From: Phocoena phocoena
Lineage: Eukaryota; Chordata; Mammalia; Artiodactyla; Phocoenidae
DNA length: 64,000 nt
Assembly: GCF_963924675.1 (NCBI RefSeq)
Contig: NC_089220.1
Span: 156,797,270 to 156,861,269 of the forward strand
Reading direction: 5' to 3'
The notes under the pieces are model-generated. The model saw only the letters and a program-made list of their open reading frames with translations. It did not search any database and was not told where the DNA came from. Below, piece after piece: positions 1-12,197 of this stretch. The stretch's first letter is position 1; every line of letters starts with the position of its first letter. Position numbers and translations under genes: made by a program.

Positions 1-219
1 CAATCATCTTAAAGGTCCTCTCCAAACTTTAAAACTCTGTAACAGTGACTCCACAGAGAGCTGGAGCTGTGTATTTCCCAGCGGCTGGCTTTGGGTGGGA
101 CCCGTGCATGCCTGCCATGGGCGGAAGGGAATGTGGCCACCCAGAAGGTGACGAGCAAAGTTTTCCACCCCAGTTCTGTGCGTAACCCCTGCCCATTGCT
201 AACGCCACCTTCTCTGACT

Positions 220-425
220 CTGAATCTCCTGTCTCCCTCTTTCTCTTATAATGACCTTTGTGATGACACTGGACCCACCTGGATAATCCAGGATATTCTC
301 CCACCTAAAAACTCTTAATTAAGGTTTTAATTGGCAAGGTCCCTTTTGCCATATAAAGTAACATGTTCACAGGGATCAGGGCATGGAGATCTTTGGAGGG
401 TTATCATTCTACCTACCCTATCTTA
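220..425 (-). mobile_element. MLT1-like MaLR LTR fragment
   Basis: The order of short landmarks (CTTATAATGACC, CCTGGATAATCCAGG, TTAATTAAGG, TTTTGCCATATAAAGTAACAT, then CTTTGGAGGGTTATCATTCT) matches the antisense of MLT1-type LTRs. The left part (1-220) may belong to the same element but is too diverged to say. Family name is from memory. Confidence 0.5.
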
Positions 426-479
426 TGATACCAGAAAGAACTCAGTCTTCCCAGATATTCTAATGATCTGGACAGATGG

Positions 480-483
<4 letters not shown>

Positions 484-535
<52 letters not shown>
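484..535. repeat. (TA)n microsatellite
   Basis: About 26 uninterrupted TA/AT units lie directly against the poly(T) side of the SINE at 536. It is likely highly variable in length between individuals. Confidence 0.95.
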
Positions 536-538
<3 letters not shown>

Positions 539-749
539 TTGTTTTGTTTTGTTTTTCCGGTACGCGGGCCTCTCACTGTTGTGGCCTCTCCCGTTGTGGA
601 GCACAGGCTCCGGACGCACAGGCTCAGCAGCCATGGCTCACGGGCCCAGCCGCTCCGCGGCATGTGGGATCCTCCCGGACCGGGGCACGAACCCGTGTCC
701 CCTGCAATCGGCAGGCGGACTCTCAACCACTGCGCCACCAGGGGAGCCC
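536..749 (-). mobile_element. CHR SINE (short young form)
   Basis: This is an antisense copy of the tRNA-derived cetacean SINE. The tail is (GTTTT)n on the left and the tRNA-like head ends in CACCAGGGGAGCCC on the right. The internal promoter B-box region (reverse of GGTTCGTGCCC) is at about 683-693. Confidence 0.95.
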
Positions 750-2574
750 CTCTTATATTTTTACATCAGCACTTCTGTCCAGGATCATTTACCTGCCTTC
801 CCTTCTTTCTTTAGGTGTTTACTGAGTCCCTGCTAAGTGTCAGGCACCCGTTTTAGCCCAGGTTAGTGATACCAAGGGAAATCAGGCAACCATCCATCTC
901 CCCTTTGACTGGTCCTTCAAGACAGAATTGTTAGAATGTGGTTGTCACCCCACTTGGTATTCCATGGACGAGCCTTCCATCAACAAGTTGGAGCATCATT
1001 ATGATAGAACACTTACAGAACATTTCAAAATCCCGAATCTGGCATAGTGCTGACAGAGGGGCTGCCCTCCTGACACTTACACTTTCTGGCAGATGAGACT
1101 GTTGCAAAGAGATGCTCAAGTTAGGGTCTGACAACCAAACGAGCGTGGAACATTTCTGTGCATTAAAAAAAGGAATGAGTAATGTGTTGACATTATTTAT
1201 AAGTTGTTTGTGGCATGCCAAGCAAGGAGCTGTCATAGGAGTTGCATTTCTAGACGGGGTGGGATTTCGGGGGTGGGGTGGGGAGGGCACAGATTTTTGT
1301 CTGGGTGTCACAGCTTCCTGAATTTTCAGTTGAGAACGGATGCCTCAGCAACCTCTCTTAAGCCTTCAAGCTCCCTCTTGCCGGGTCTAAAATAACCAGG
1401 GACTGGCAGAAGCCTAGAGCTATTCCTTTCCAGATTTGTAGCATTGTTATTTCTTCTAAACTCCACTTGTGGAATGTTTAATGCCAATCCAACTTGCAAA
1501 GCCATCTGATATGAGCACATCATCCTGTAAGCATTTCTGACAGCCAGTGTTACTGCATCTTTTTTATCACCCTCCTTTTTACAAGGTATCGCAGATAGCA
1601 CGCTAGGTTCAACTGTGATTAATAGGGCTCTCTCACCATTGACTTCACTGGGCTCCAAGAAAATTGTGGCTGCTGGTAAATCTCATGTGATAAGAGCTGT
1701 GTTATGTAAGGCATGCAATTCACTGCATATTCCTATGATGGCCTGGTAGCTTGCAAAGTTTAACTGAGTTGACGAGGCCTCTTGTCCCATTGATTTTGCT
1801 AGGCTTCTGTAGAGTGAGCAAAACAAATACTTATGGGACTGAAAGCCATGTGCACACGATAGAGATTAAACTGTTTGGCTGCTCATATATATTTGGAGCA
1901 ACTTCCAGAGTATTATACACACTTTGAAAAGGTTTTTCTAGGTGACTTATTTTTTTTTTCTTAGAAATTAATACATCTAAGTTTCTGGTGGAACATGAAG
2001 TTGAAAAATTAAAAATTGTCTACGAACAGTCTTGGAGCAAAGACAAAAGTGCAGTACTTCTGTTGCAACTCGTGATGCCCCAGTATGTACGTGGGAGACT
2101 GTCGTCAAGTTGTATATGTGCGTGAGACTTATGGATGAAATGGCAAATAATTTGGGTTACTCAATTTCTAAATGGCGAGAGAGTTAAGTGGTAAAAAACG
2201 AAAAAACACCTTGGGTTTGATGGGAGCCTAAACAACATTCCTTCAAGGCATGAGTTGCTTACTGGAAACATTCCGAAGGAAATTTAATTGTGCACACAGG
2301 GTATTAAGGGGCACAGAGAAGGCTTTCCTTTGAATTGAAGTCTGTTGGGGGAAAATTGGTGGGGGGGAGCAGTTTCAATTCAAAGCATAACTTCCAGCAA
2401 AGCTAAAAATTATCATTTGTTTATAGAGCAGCATGCAATCTTAAGGACCAGTTAGAGAAATGAATTCTGGTGTTTATGAGGGTAACAAGTGAAGAGCAGA
2501 GCCTTTTATTTTAAAGAAAATTTTTTTCCAGGTAAAGAGAGAAACAAAGCTCACCTTGACCACCCTCCTTCAGC
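750..2574. other. Single-copy DNA, no gene supported
   Basis: A short MIR/L2-like tail (ACTGAGTCCCTGCTAAGTGTCAG, about 820-845) follows the SINE. The rest shows no repeat I recognise and no convincing exon apart from the doubtful frame at 1326-1658. Confidence 0.5.
1326..1658 (-). other. Open frame of 110 codons, coding status doubtful
   Basis: This minus-strand frame starts with ATG at 1658 and ends at a TGA read at about 1323-1325. No recognised interspersed repeat underlies it. The frame is open a little further upstream to a weak acceptor-like TTTACCAG near 1680. The translation has an ordinary amino-acid mix (with a segment MALQVGLALNIPQVEF), but I recognise no domain. Several frames of this length are expected by chance in 64 kb of double-stranded sequence. 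It could be an exon, an old pseudogene or chance. Confidence 0.15.
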
Positions 2575-2970
2575 AGCTTTTATCTGTGTTCCTTGAATGC
2601 GTGACTTAAACCACACTGCAAAGCCTACAACCCTCACACTTGACCTTTTTCACGCTTCCATGTCTTTGCTTGAGCTGTTCCCTCCACCTGAAATACTCTC
2701 TTACCTAAACGTTAAGACCTAGAGCAAAGAGTCATCACCACCTCCCGTCAAAATTGGTACCTCTTTTCTGAAGTCCACGAGAACATTGCACATACTTCTT
2801 TTATAACCAATTCATTGTTATTTATCTACCACATGGTCGGTCTCCCAGCACCCCCATAGATTGTGAACTGTGACCATGTGACATTGACCTTTGTATTCCT
2901 GCCCTGTCCAAGCAGATCAGAGCCTCCCAGTGAGTGCTGATTCTGTGATTGAATGTATTTGTGCCCAGGG
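2575..2970 (+). mobile_element. L2 LINE 3' region
   Basis: The segment keeps the familiar L2 order: GAGCTGTTCCCTCCACCTG, then CATCACCACCTCC, TTTATCTACCACATGGTC, GATTGTGAACTGTGACCATG, TTTGTATTCCTGCCC and finally GATTGAATG. It is diverged, as expected for an ancient element. Confidence 0.65.
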
Positions 2971-5095
2971 AAGAAACACTAGCTAGGCAAGGGGACAGCC
3001 CATCACCCTCCTCTACTTCTTATGTACTCCAAGAAAGTAAAACTCTTGAAGTAAAGTCTCTCTGATGAAGAAAGCAGAAGAAGGTTGTGGAACTTAAAAT
3101 CCTATAATGTAAAATGTTCCTGTGGGAAGATCCAACAGAGAAGAAACTAAACCTAGGGGATTTTCACCCTGAAATCCATGGATTTGCTTTTTTGTTGTTT
3201 GCGCCTCTCCCCAGTAATTCCATGTGATGGAGGCACTTGGCAAGGGTTAATCTACACATAATGAAGTCTCAAAGAAATCGTATACTATACTCTCCTTACA
3301 GGGCCCTGGGGTCTTCCTCTTCTAGGCAGCATGGTACAAAACTGATAAATAAGCTGATGCTTACCACTGTAGGTAATTTTTTTTTTTTCCTTTCCTTACT
3401 TTTCCCTCCCTCCCTCCCTCCCTCCCTCTCTCACTCCCTTCCTTTCTTCTTTTTCTTTACTTTCTGGCCATCCCCAAAGCAAGGGTGCGTTATTGTGAGT
3501 GGTTTCTTCATTAAAATCAGGTTTAGAACATACTCTGACATAACTGGAGGATCTCTGGAAACCAGACACATGCGAGATCCAGGTGATAAGTTTTATTTCA
3601 AAAGACCTCCAGTGGTCTCTGGCCCGTGTCCATCTGACCTTGGTTTTCTAATAAAAGTAATGGGCAGATGTCCAGATCTAGTCTGCACTTGAGCCCTGAT
3701 ATTAGGAACTCAGTTTTGCCACCTCCAACCATCTAACTGCTGGGCAAGAAAGCATAAAGCACCCCCTGGATTTGCAGTGCAACAGAATAACAGAGTTCCA
3801 AAGCGACTGGTTCTGATTCTGAGAGAAATAGCCCATCCTCAATAATGGCTTGAAGAGACTAGAGTCTTTCTTGTGTGTGATAAATTTGGGACAGTGACAG
3901 CTAGGAGAGTCCTACATAAATGTTGATCAACCTTGAACTTCATCTTCTAGCCTGAACTCAAAAGTATGCAGATTAGTGAGATGCGAAGAATAGGGTCAAA
4001 GTAATGAAAAGAAGGGTTTATTTTTTTTCTAAATCTCAGCTTAGAGAATTTGAGTGACTTACGGATGTGCTTAATTCTCACGACTTTTTTTCTCTCCTGT
4101 TTCAAAATGAGAGTAAAATTAATAGCCAAAGAGAATGAGATAATGACATACCAAGATGGAAGAGGATCCAATCCACTATTGTCCAAATTTCTGGAAATCA
4201 GTGGTATTTCCGGGAGCTTTATTGCTAGGTCTGGAGTGCTGAAGGGTGCATTGTCCCCATCACAGAGTGTGAGGTAGGGAGGAAGGATTACAGATTCAGA
4301 GTCTGGGGCCATGGAACTGCCCATCCCCTCTACCGCTCATCAGCCGCATTCTACTAGGTCAACTCACAAGACTAGTGGAGCTCCGTGGCATGGCACGGCG
4401 AAAGTGCTTTGAAAACTGAACACAATAGTATGACATTCAGTTGCTCGTTATCACAACTAATCCTTGAAAATGTTGCTTTATAATTTATGGACGTTTCCAC
4501 CCGCGCTGATTCCCACAGATGCGATTTTGTTTACTCTCTGTCCATTGGTGAAAAGAAAATGCCTTCTGAAGCCCTAAGTACCTCTCTGCCTGGGAAGGTA
4601 GGATGTTTACGGAGAGCAGTGCACTTTGGTGTTGGTTGCTTTGTCTGTCAGTGTGCAAGGCGGTATTTTCTGTTTCCACAATGGAAATGAGAGAGGAAAG
4701 CGATGCAAGGAAAGAGCGTTGTGGGGAAGCTCAAGGCTCAGAGTGATTTTCTCTTTTGTTTAAAGTTATTTCCAGAAGATTAGACCTACATGCTTTAAGT
4801 CCGAAGAAATGTAAATAATTGGGGGATGATCTGTTTGGAATTATTCATACTGCTTTCCTACACATTAGTATGAACAACTGGGAGCTAATTTTGTTCTTAG
4901 CCCTCTTCTGATATAAATCCTTGGCCAAAGCAGGTCACTGGGGTGAGAAGCAAGCAGCCCTTAACTAACCCTGAGTGTCAGACTCCATGGAAGAATTTCT
5001 ATTCCTTCCTCTAAAAGAGGATTACAAGAATAGCTGATAGTGATAAGTTTAAAGTAGAGTTAAACTTTTGTTCTTAATAAATCTGTTTTGGTTGC
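2971..5095. other. Single-copy DNA with one pyrimidine tract
   Basis: I see no gene or recognised transposon here. A T-rich then (CCCT)n/(CCTT)n pyrimidine tract lies at 3369-3460. Open frames crossing this region are short or low-complexity. Confidence 0.5.
3369..3460. repeat. Poly(T) and (CTCC)n pyrimidine tract
   Basis: Twelve T are followed by seven or so CCCT units and mixed C/T. The strand asymmetry is nearly complete, which can favour triplex structure. Confidence 0.85.
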
Positions 5096-5125
5096 AAAAA
5101 AAAAAAAAGAAAGAAAGAAAAAAGA
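5095..5125. repeat. Poly(A)/(GAAA)n tail-like run
   Basis: A run of about 13 A then AAAG units. No retroelement body was recognised upstream, so it may be an eroded tail or simple sequence. Confidence 0.7.
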
Positions 5126-5189
5126 GTAGCTGGTAGTGTTGGAAATTGAAAACTGGAAATGGCAAAATCCAAAAATTCATCATCAGTCA

Positions 5190-5415
5190 TAATAATAATA
5201 GGCAACTTTTTCTGAATGTCTTCTACATGCCAGATGCAGTACTAGGTACTCACATGTATCAGCTCATGTAATTTCACCCTTACAACAACCGTGAAAGGTA
5301 TCTATCATACTTCCCATTTTTCAAATGAATCAACATCAGCTCAGATTGTTGACATAACTTGGACAGCTTTTAAGAGACAGAGCTGGGACTCCAACCCAGA
5401 TCCGACTTCAGGCCT
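5190..5415 (-). mobile_element. MIR SINE
   Basis: The antisense MIR order is clear: TACATGCCAGATGCAGTACTAG, CTCATGTAATTTCACCCTTAC, CCATTTTTCAAATGAATC, then AGAGCTGGGACTCCAACCCAG. Confidence 0.75.
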
Positions 5416-5504
5416 TAGTTCCCCCCACTCCTCTGTGTGCTGCTTCGCTATTTATTAGCTAGATGAGCTGGATGGATGGATTTACAGAGCTCCAGGCCTC
5501 AAGG

Positions 5505-5700
5505 TCAAATAACCTCTGGCTTCATGTCTCAACTCTGTCACTTATGACTCCAGAGCCCTTAGAAGAGTCTGTTAATCATGCTAAGCCTGTTGTTTCATCT
5601 GTAAAGTATTGTTAATATTGGGCCTTCAATCCTCATAGGATCGTTGGGGAGACCAAATGACATCGTGCATTCTGAGTGCCACACAGATATCTGGGCTTCT
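5505..5700 (+). mobile_element. MIR SINE
   Basis: Sense MIR landmarks (CAACTCTGTCACTTATGA, TTGTTTCATCTGTAAAGTA, CCTCATAGGATCGTTGGGGAG, CCAAATGACATCGTG) are in the right order. Confidence 0.65.
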
Positions 5701-6312
5701 TACGACTCTTGCCTGTTGAGTGCTATCATTTGCAAGGCTTGTTCTTAAAGATGTGTTTTTGTTGAAGGTTTTATATTATTCGAAGACGTGGACATTTATC
5801 AAGTGGTCCAAGCCATGACAGGCAATAAAAGCTTTATTTAATTAGAGCCCAAGTACTTATAAACTCTGTGATCTACATTGCTTTTTACTGTTTTCTTGAA
5901 CTCCACTTGTGAGAGCAAGACACATCAGTAAGAAAGTAAGTGAATAGCTGGGATTTGCTAAAAATCCAAACAGCTTCTAAGGTATTTCTAGGGTGGCAAT
6001 CAGAGGCTGTTAGAGCAGAAAGTCTCCCTGGGGACCACAGACGTCAAATCGGACCCTGACCACAGACGTCAGGTCGCTTCCTCTATGAGAAGCCTTGAAG
6101 CCAGGTTCCTGGAGCTCAGCCCTTTCTGTCGCGTCCCCCCATGTTTCTGTGTAGACCTCATCATCTCCTTGATGTCATGTTGAGTGCACGCTGGCTTTCA
6201 GAGTAAAAGCTCTTCACATCTCCATCCACACGGAAAGGCACACTTCTTTGTTCCTCTGGATGGTGTTTACTTACAGTAAATGGATTCATTTTTAAAAGAC
6301 TTCCAGCCATTG

Positions 6313-6678
6313 GACTTCCCTGGGGACACAGTGGTTGAGAGTCCGCCTGCCAGTGCAGGAGATATGGGTTCGAGCCCTGGTCTGGGAGGATCCCACGTGC
6401 CGCGGAGCCACTAAGCCTGTGCGCCACAACTACTGAGCCTGCACTCTAGAGCCCACAAGCCACAACTACTGAGCCCACGTGCCGCAAATACTTAAGCCCA
6501 CGTGCCTAGAGCCGGTGCTCCGCAACAAGAGAAGCCACCGCAATGAGAAGCCCGTGCACCGCAACGAAGAGTAGCCCCCGCTCGCTGCAGCTGGAGAAAG
6601 GCCCGCGCAGCAACAGAGACCCAACACAGCCAAAAATCAATTAATTAATTAATTTTAAAAATAAATAAATAAATAAAA
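6313..6678 (+). mobile_element. CHR-type SINE, longer older form
   Basis: It has a tRNA-related head (ACTTCCCTGGGGACACAGTGG and GGGTTCGAGCCC), then a long body with repeated ACAACTACTGAGCC modules. It ends in (AATT)n and (AAAT)n at 6637-6678. It is longer (about 365 bp) and more diverged than the ~210-bp copies. Confidence 0.9.
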
Positions 6679-8756
6679 GGCTTCCAGCCACAAAGGCTGG
6701 AAATAGAAATTTCAGGTTGTTTCAAAATGTTCCCCCAAACAACCTCATTCATGGGGGTTTTTTTCTTTGTTTTTTTTGTTTTTTTTTTTTTACTGTTGTT
6801 ATTTGCCTTCTCGCATAATGGCAACATAAGTTCACAGGGAGACCTGAACCATCTAGGACACATAGTGAACTTGAATTAGCCATTCCCTTGAGCCACCTTC
6901 AGGCTCTGCAGATTGCCCCAATTCGCCCGAAAACTGCCAATCTCACTGCTAAGTTTTGTCTGCCCGCCAGGGAGGAAGGCATTGTGTAGCAACATGGAAG
7001 ATTGAAAGCACAGAAAGGGGACTTTTATAGTTATCGTTGAAGGCAAACACAGGAAAATGTTGTGTTTGTGGAGGGTTAGGACTGATCCTAACCTAGTTCC
7101 TTACTCTCAGGAGGAGGTAATCGTACTTGGAAGGGGAACAGAGGACATTCCAGGAAGTAAGGTGGAGATATCATTTTTCATGGTCTTTCTTTTCTTAGGA
7201 TTGTTTCCTCTTGATTGTTTCCTTTCTAGCAGTGGCTCCTTTGGGGGCATCGTGGATACACGAGAACAGAACATTCTAAAGTCCTGCTTTGAAGTGAGGA
7301 TTAGAATGAACTGCCCTTTAAATACAGCAACAAATTAATCCAGCCCAAATCCCGATGAGAGGGGTCAGTCAAATTCTTACTTCCCAGATGTGGGGCATTT
7401 CACACAGAGACACAAGAGAGGGTAAATTACTTGGTCAAGGCCACACAGCAAGTTACTGAGCGGCTTGGAAGCAATTACACACAGAGAAAAATCTTAATTA
7501 TTGGAGACCTAAGATGATAGAAGTGTCATGATATCTGAGGCATCCAGCAGTTCCTCTGCAGTCCGAGTGGTTGCCATATCAACTGCCATGAGGTGGGGAG
7601 CAACCAGCCTAAAGCCCGGAGTTAGGCAGGAGCAGAATGTAAGATTTATGAGTGCACAGCCGCGTCTACCTTCCTGTAAACGGCTGCAGGTCCTAAAACG
7701 GTGGCCTGGGTCTACTACGCAGGGTTCCCAGAGCAAACTGAGTCTGCGAAGGTAAGCACCAGACGTGCTTTATGATTTCTAGAACCAAAGTTCTTGGACC
7801 AGAATGGCTGTGTTAACTGTAACAGTCATGAATGTGGGTCAGAACCTTCAAGATAATTCGAACAAAAAAATGTTTTTAACCTGATTCACACAGGGCAGAG
7901 AAAGTCCAAGTGATAGATTTTTCATTTGGGGCCAGGAAGAATTGGAGGTAATCTCAGAAGTATACCTTTTGGGGCCCGGAGGCCAAAGAGCTCAAAGAAG
8001 AGGTATAATGTGAGCTTTAAAATGGATTATGAAGAGCCAAATAGAATACAATTGGGGTCTGAGTAGAAGAGTTGATAACACGTTACTGGATTTCCTGAGG
8101 TGAGTCATCTGCCCAGTTCAAAAGCACCAACATGATGGTTTTAATGTAACGTCTAAAATTGCTAAGCTTTGATATTGTAAGTAGCCCGACCACGTAGTGA
8201 GATGCTGAGAGCAACTTGATTTTGCTGCTATTGTTCTAAAGTGGATCCTCTTTATCAAAGTCACAGATACATGGGGCAGTTTCAAAGATAATGTGAAAAT
8301 TCCTCTTTGCAGTTACTGCTTTATATCGTCAACTTTCAATCATTCCAATAGGTCTGGTTATAAGCAGTTGGTTATAAAAGCTTGTCTGAACTTGAGCAAC
8401 AGATGATTAACTAGAAAGCGTGATCTACTGTGATCACCTGTAAAATGCACCACCTGAAAAAAAAAATCTGTGTTAAAAGCAGGCAGTCTGTCAGGCTTAA
8501 TGTTTTTAAATGACACTAAGTCAATTCCCAAACTTATTCTACATATTACCCTCCGGTGAGTCCCCTTATCCTACCATGTGATGAATCCACTCGGAGGATG
8601 AATCCACTGGAAATAGACTATGATTTCATACTCTCTCAAGTTAGAAGCTGGAAAATGTCCATTGAGAAACACAAAGCTCCATTTTTAAAGAATGTCTCCT
8701 GTATTGCTCACCCTTATAGTCCCCAGGCAATATCGTGAAATAGAAGTAAAAACACT
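6679..8756. other. Single-copy DNA with a small MIR remnant
   Basis: A poly(T)-rich run lies at 6759-6792. A MIR fragment, antisense, is suggested at about 7385-7475 (GGTCAAGGCCACACAGCAAG). No exon is supported. Confidence 0.45.
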
Positions 8757-8992
8757 AGCTAACGTTTATTGAGAAATGAATGCTAGTTGCTATGTGCCTG
8801 GCACTGTGCTGAATGTACTGACATCTGATACCGAATTGAATCCTCACAAGAGTCACAAGAGTCCAGGTTTATCTACATGTTTCAGATGAGGACATTGAGG
8901 TGACAAGGTGAGGTAACTTGCCAAGGTCACACGCGGATGGGGACAGAACCAAGATTTGAACCCAGGTGGTCTAACTTTTGACCCACATTCTT
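8757..8992 (-). mobile_element. MIR SINE interrupted by an L1
   Basis: The antisense MIR runs from TAACGTTTATTGAG through GTGCCTGGCACTGTGCTGAA and TTTCAGATGAGGACATTGAG to AACCCAGGTGGTCTAAC. The L1 at 8993-10728 inserted at its end and duplicated 15 bp (8978-8992 and 10729-10743). Confidence 0.85.
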
Positions 8993-9189
8993 TTTTTAAA
9001 ATTTATTTATTGAAGTATAGTTGATTTACAATGTTGTGTCCATGTCTACTGTACAGCGAAGTGATTTAGTTATACGTATATATACATTCTTTTCATATTC
9101 TTTTCCATTATGGTTTATCACAGGTTATTGAATATACTTCCCTGTGCTCTACAGTAGGACCTTGTTGTTTATCCATTCTATATATAATA

Positions 9190-9517
9190 GGGTTTTTTAA
9201 TTAATATTTTTACTTTTGGCTGCATTGGGTCTTCATTGCTGCACGCGGGCTTTCTCTAGTTGCGCTCAGTGGGGGCTACTCTTCGTTGCGGTGCGCGGGC
9301 TTCTCATTGCGGTGGCTTCTCTTGTTGCGGAGCACGGGCTCTAGGTGCGCAGGCTTCAGTAGTTGTGGCTCGCCGGCTCTAGAGCACAGGCTCAGTAGTT
9401 GTGGTGCACGGGCTTAGTTGCTCTGCGGCATGTGGGATCCTCCCGGACCAGGGCTCGAACCCGTGTCCCCTGCATTGGCAAGCGGATTCTTAATCACTGA
9501 ACCACCAGGGAAGTCCC
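9190..9517 (-). mobile_element. CHR-type SINE, longer older form, inside L1
   Basis: It is antisense, with an AT-rich tail on the left, a body of repeated GTAGTTGTGG modules, and a head ending in CACCAGGGAAGTCCC. The L1 resumes at 9518 with TATATGTAATAG. Confidence 0.9.
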
Positions 9518-9780
9518 TATATGTAATAGTTTGCATCTACTAAACCCAAACTCCCAATCCATCCCTCTGCTACCCCCAGCTTTGGCAACTGCAAGTCTGT
9601 TCTCTATCTCTGTGAGTCTGTTTCTGTTTTGTAGATAAGTTCATTTGTGTCATATTTTAAATTCCACATATAAGTGATATCGTATAATATTTGTCTTTCT
9701 CTTTCTGACTTACTTCACTTAGTATGATAATCTCTAGGTCCATCCATGTTGCTGCAAATGGCATTATTTCATTCTTTTTT

Positions 9781-9984
9781 TTTTTTTTTTTTGTGGTATG
9801 CGGGCCTCTCACTGTTGTGGCCTCTCCCGTTCTGGAGCACAGGCTCTGGATGCGCAGGCTCAGCGGCCATGGCTCACGGGCCTAGCCGCTCTGCGGCACG
9901 TGGGATCTTCCCAGACCAGAGCACGAACCCGTGTCCCCTGCATCGGCAGGCAGACTCTCAACCACTGCGCCACCAGAGAAGCCC
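9781..9984 (-). mobile_element. CHR SINE inside L1
   Basis: The young short form, with poly(T) on the left and a head ending CACCAGAGAAGCCC. A TTCATTCTTTTTT duplication on both sides (from 9769 and from 9985) marks the insertion. Confidence 0.95.
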
Positions 9985-10310
9985 TTCATTCTTTTTTTAT
10001 GGCTTTTTTTATTCCATTGTATATATGAACCATATCTTCTTTATCCATTCATCTGTGGACATTTAGGTTGTTTCCGTGTCTTGGATGTTGTAAATAGTGC
10101 TGCAGTGAACATTGGGGTGCATGTATCTTTTCAAATTATAGCTTTGTCCGGATATATTCCCAAGAGTGGGACTGCAGGCAGCTCTATTTTTAGTTTTTTA
10201 AGGAAACTTCATACTGTTTTCCATAGTGACTGCACCAATTTACATTCCCATCAACAGTGTAGAGGGTTCCCTTTTCTCTACACCCTCTCCAGCATTTGTT
10301 ATTTGTAGAC

Positions 10311-10522
10311 TTTTTTTTTTTTTTCTTTTTGCGGTACACGGGCCTCTCACTGTTGTGGCCTCTCCCGTTGCAGAGCACAGGCTTCGGACGTGCAGGCTCA
10401 GCGGCCATGGCTCACGGGCCCAGCCGCTCCGCGGCATGTGGGATCTTCCCGGACCGGGGCACGAACCCGTGTCCTTTGCATCGGCAGGCAGACTCTCAAC
10501 CACTGCGCCACCAGGGAAGCCC
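10311..10522 (-). mobile_element. CHR SINE inside L1 at a site shared with another L1
   Basis: The young short form. It sits between ATTTGTAGAC and TGTAGAGTTTTTAATG, the same L1 position and orientation as the SINE at 17401-17607. The TSD is TGTAGA(C/G)TTTTT. Confidence 0.95.
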
Positions 10523-11541
10523 TGTAGAGTTTTTAATGATGGCCATTCTGACTGGTGTGAGGTGATACCTCATTGTAGTTTTGATTTGCATTTCTCTAAT
10601 AATTGGTGACATTGAGCGTTTTTTTCATGTACCTGTTGGCCATCTGTATGCCTTTGGAGAAATGTCTACTTACGTCTTCTGCCCATTTTTTGATTGGGTT
10701 TTTTTTGTTGTTGTTATTGAGTTATGTGTTGACCCACATTCTTGTGCTGCCTCCTAACGTCTTTCATAGACTTCCTCTGTAAAGCTGTTTTCTTAAGAAG
10801 GAGATACTAGTCATTTCGCTGTGAATTTGATAATATTACCCACCCTACAGATTTTAATCTTAACTGTAATTGTGAAATTGAAAGTTTAGTTTCCAGTTCG
10901 AGAAAAGTCAGCTGGAGGATTTCAGCTTCTGACCAAGATGGAGTGATAGGGTGGGTTTACCTTCCTCTCTGATGAAACTATTTTTTAAAAGGCAAAACAT
11001 TTTTATAAATAGAGTAAAAAATTAAAGGTATTTGGGGGGAAAAAAATCTGTCTGCAAAGCGCTGGACACCAGACAATGAAAGACAGTGATCCTTAAGAAA
11101 TGGGAAGCAAATAAGGTAAACTCTGAATTGTCCTGGCTTACTATGTGGAGAGATTTTTCAAGCCATGGCTCAGGGTATGGGACTAGGAGGAGCCTGGTGG
11201 ACTCTCTGTGTTGAGGAGACAAAGCTGAGAGCCTAGGAAAACCAAGGTGGCTAGAATTCACATGAGTACTGGAAAGCAGAGAGCCATGTAGAGAAAAAAG
11301 TACAGACATCACCAGAGGGTCCCTCTTGAGTATCAGCTGAGTACTGGTCAGCTTATGTATATGAGAAAACTACTGGAGGCTGGGGAAAGAACCACCCAAG
11401 TGGTTTAGAAATAATAGTGCCTGGCATTCACCCTTGGCTGAAAACAGTGCCTTTTCCCATTAGCCGGGCAGAAACCCTCAAGATTCACAGGGCAATGGGT
11501 ACAGGACCTAAAAAAGGTCTTAATGGGAAAAATAAGCTGTA

Positions 11542-11672
11542 AGCACAGGGAATATGGCCAATATTCTACAATAACATTAAATGGAATATAATCTATAAAA
11601 ATATGGAACCACTATGTTATATACCTGACATTAATACTTTAAATAAGCTATGCTTCAATAAAAAATAAAAGA
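11542..11672 (+). mobile_element. Short L1 3'-end insertion
   Basis: A 3' terminal piece of a cetartiodactyl-type L1 (landmarks AACCACTATGTTATATACC and GCTTCAATAAAAAATAAA). It is flanked by AAAAATAA(G/A)CTGTA at 11528-11541 and 11673-11686, which shows insertion into the older L1. Confidence 0.8.
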
Positions 11673-11779
11673 AAAAATAAACTGTAGATTGAGCAAGACC
11701 CAGCTATATGCTGCCTGCAAGACATGCGCTGCCTCTATAAAGATACAAACAGGTTAAAAGTAAAAGGGTGAAAAAAGAT

Positions 11780-12197
11780 AGTGTCCTTCCCTCCCCAAAT
11801 TCATATCCACCCAGAATCTCATAATGAGATCTTACTTGGGAAGAGGATCTTTGCAGATAAAATTAGTAAGATGAGAGCATCCTGGATTAGGGTGGGCCTA
11901 ATAAGAAGAGGGAAGGAGACACAGAAACACACACACAGGGAAGAAGGACATGTGACAGCAGAGACGGAGACTGGGATGATGTCGGTGCAAGCCACAGAGT
12001 ACCAAACATTGTCCACAGCCACCAGAAGCTGGGAAGAGGCAAGAGGTTCTTCCCTAGAGACTGCAGAGGGAACACAGTCCTGCCAACCCCTTGATCTCAG
12101 ACTTCTGGCCTCCAGAACTGTGAGAGGATAAAATTCTATTGTTTTAAGTCACCTAGTTTCTGGTAATTAGTTATAGAAGCCCTAGGAAATGAGTACA
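11780..12197 (+). repeat. 5' LTR of the MLT1 provirus
   Basis: MLT1C-like LTR landmarks: GATCTTTGCAGATAAAATTAG, GGATTAGGGTGGGCCTAATA, GCCACCAGAAGCTGGGAAG, CTCCAGAACTGTGAGAGGAT, ending GAAATGAGTACA. It aligns by eye with the LTR at 13709-14165. Confidence 0.85.

Larger units (their letters stand above)
8993..10728 (-). mobile_element. 5'-truncated L1, with three SINEs inside
   Basis: This is the antisense 3' end of L1 with a poly(T) edge at 8991. The L1 body is recognised by TCCACATATAAGTGATATC, GGTCCATCCATGTTGCTGCA, TTTCCATAGTGACTGCACCA and GGTGTGAGGTGATACCTCAT, all in antisense order. It is flanked by a perfect 15-bp TSD (TTGACCCACATTCTT at 8978-8992 and 10729-10743), so both ends are certain. 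Without its three SINEs it is about 1.0 kb, covering the 3' part of ORF2 and the 3'UTR. It is not functional. Confidence 0.95.

Noticed and set aside
9746..10609. Several 70-127 codon frames with similar translations recurring through the window
   Set aside because: They are translations of CHR SINE copies (the same AQPLRGMWDLPGPGHEPVS-like string recurs at each copy), not genes.
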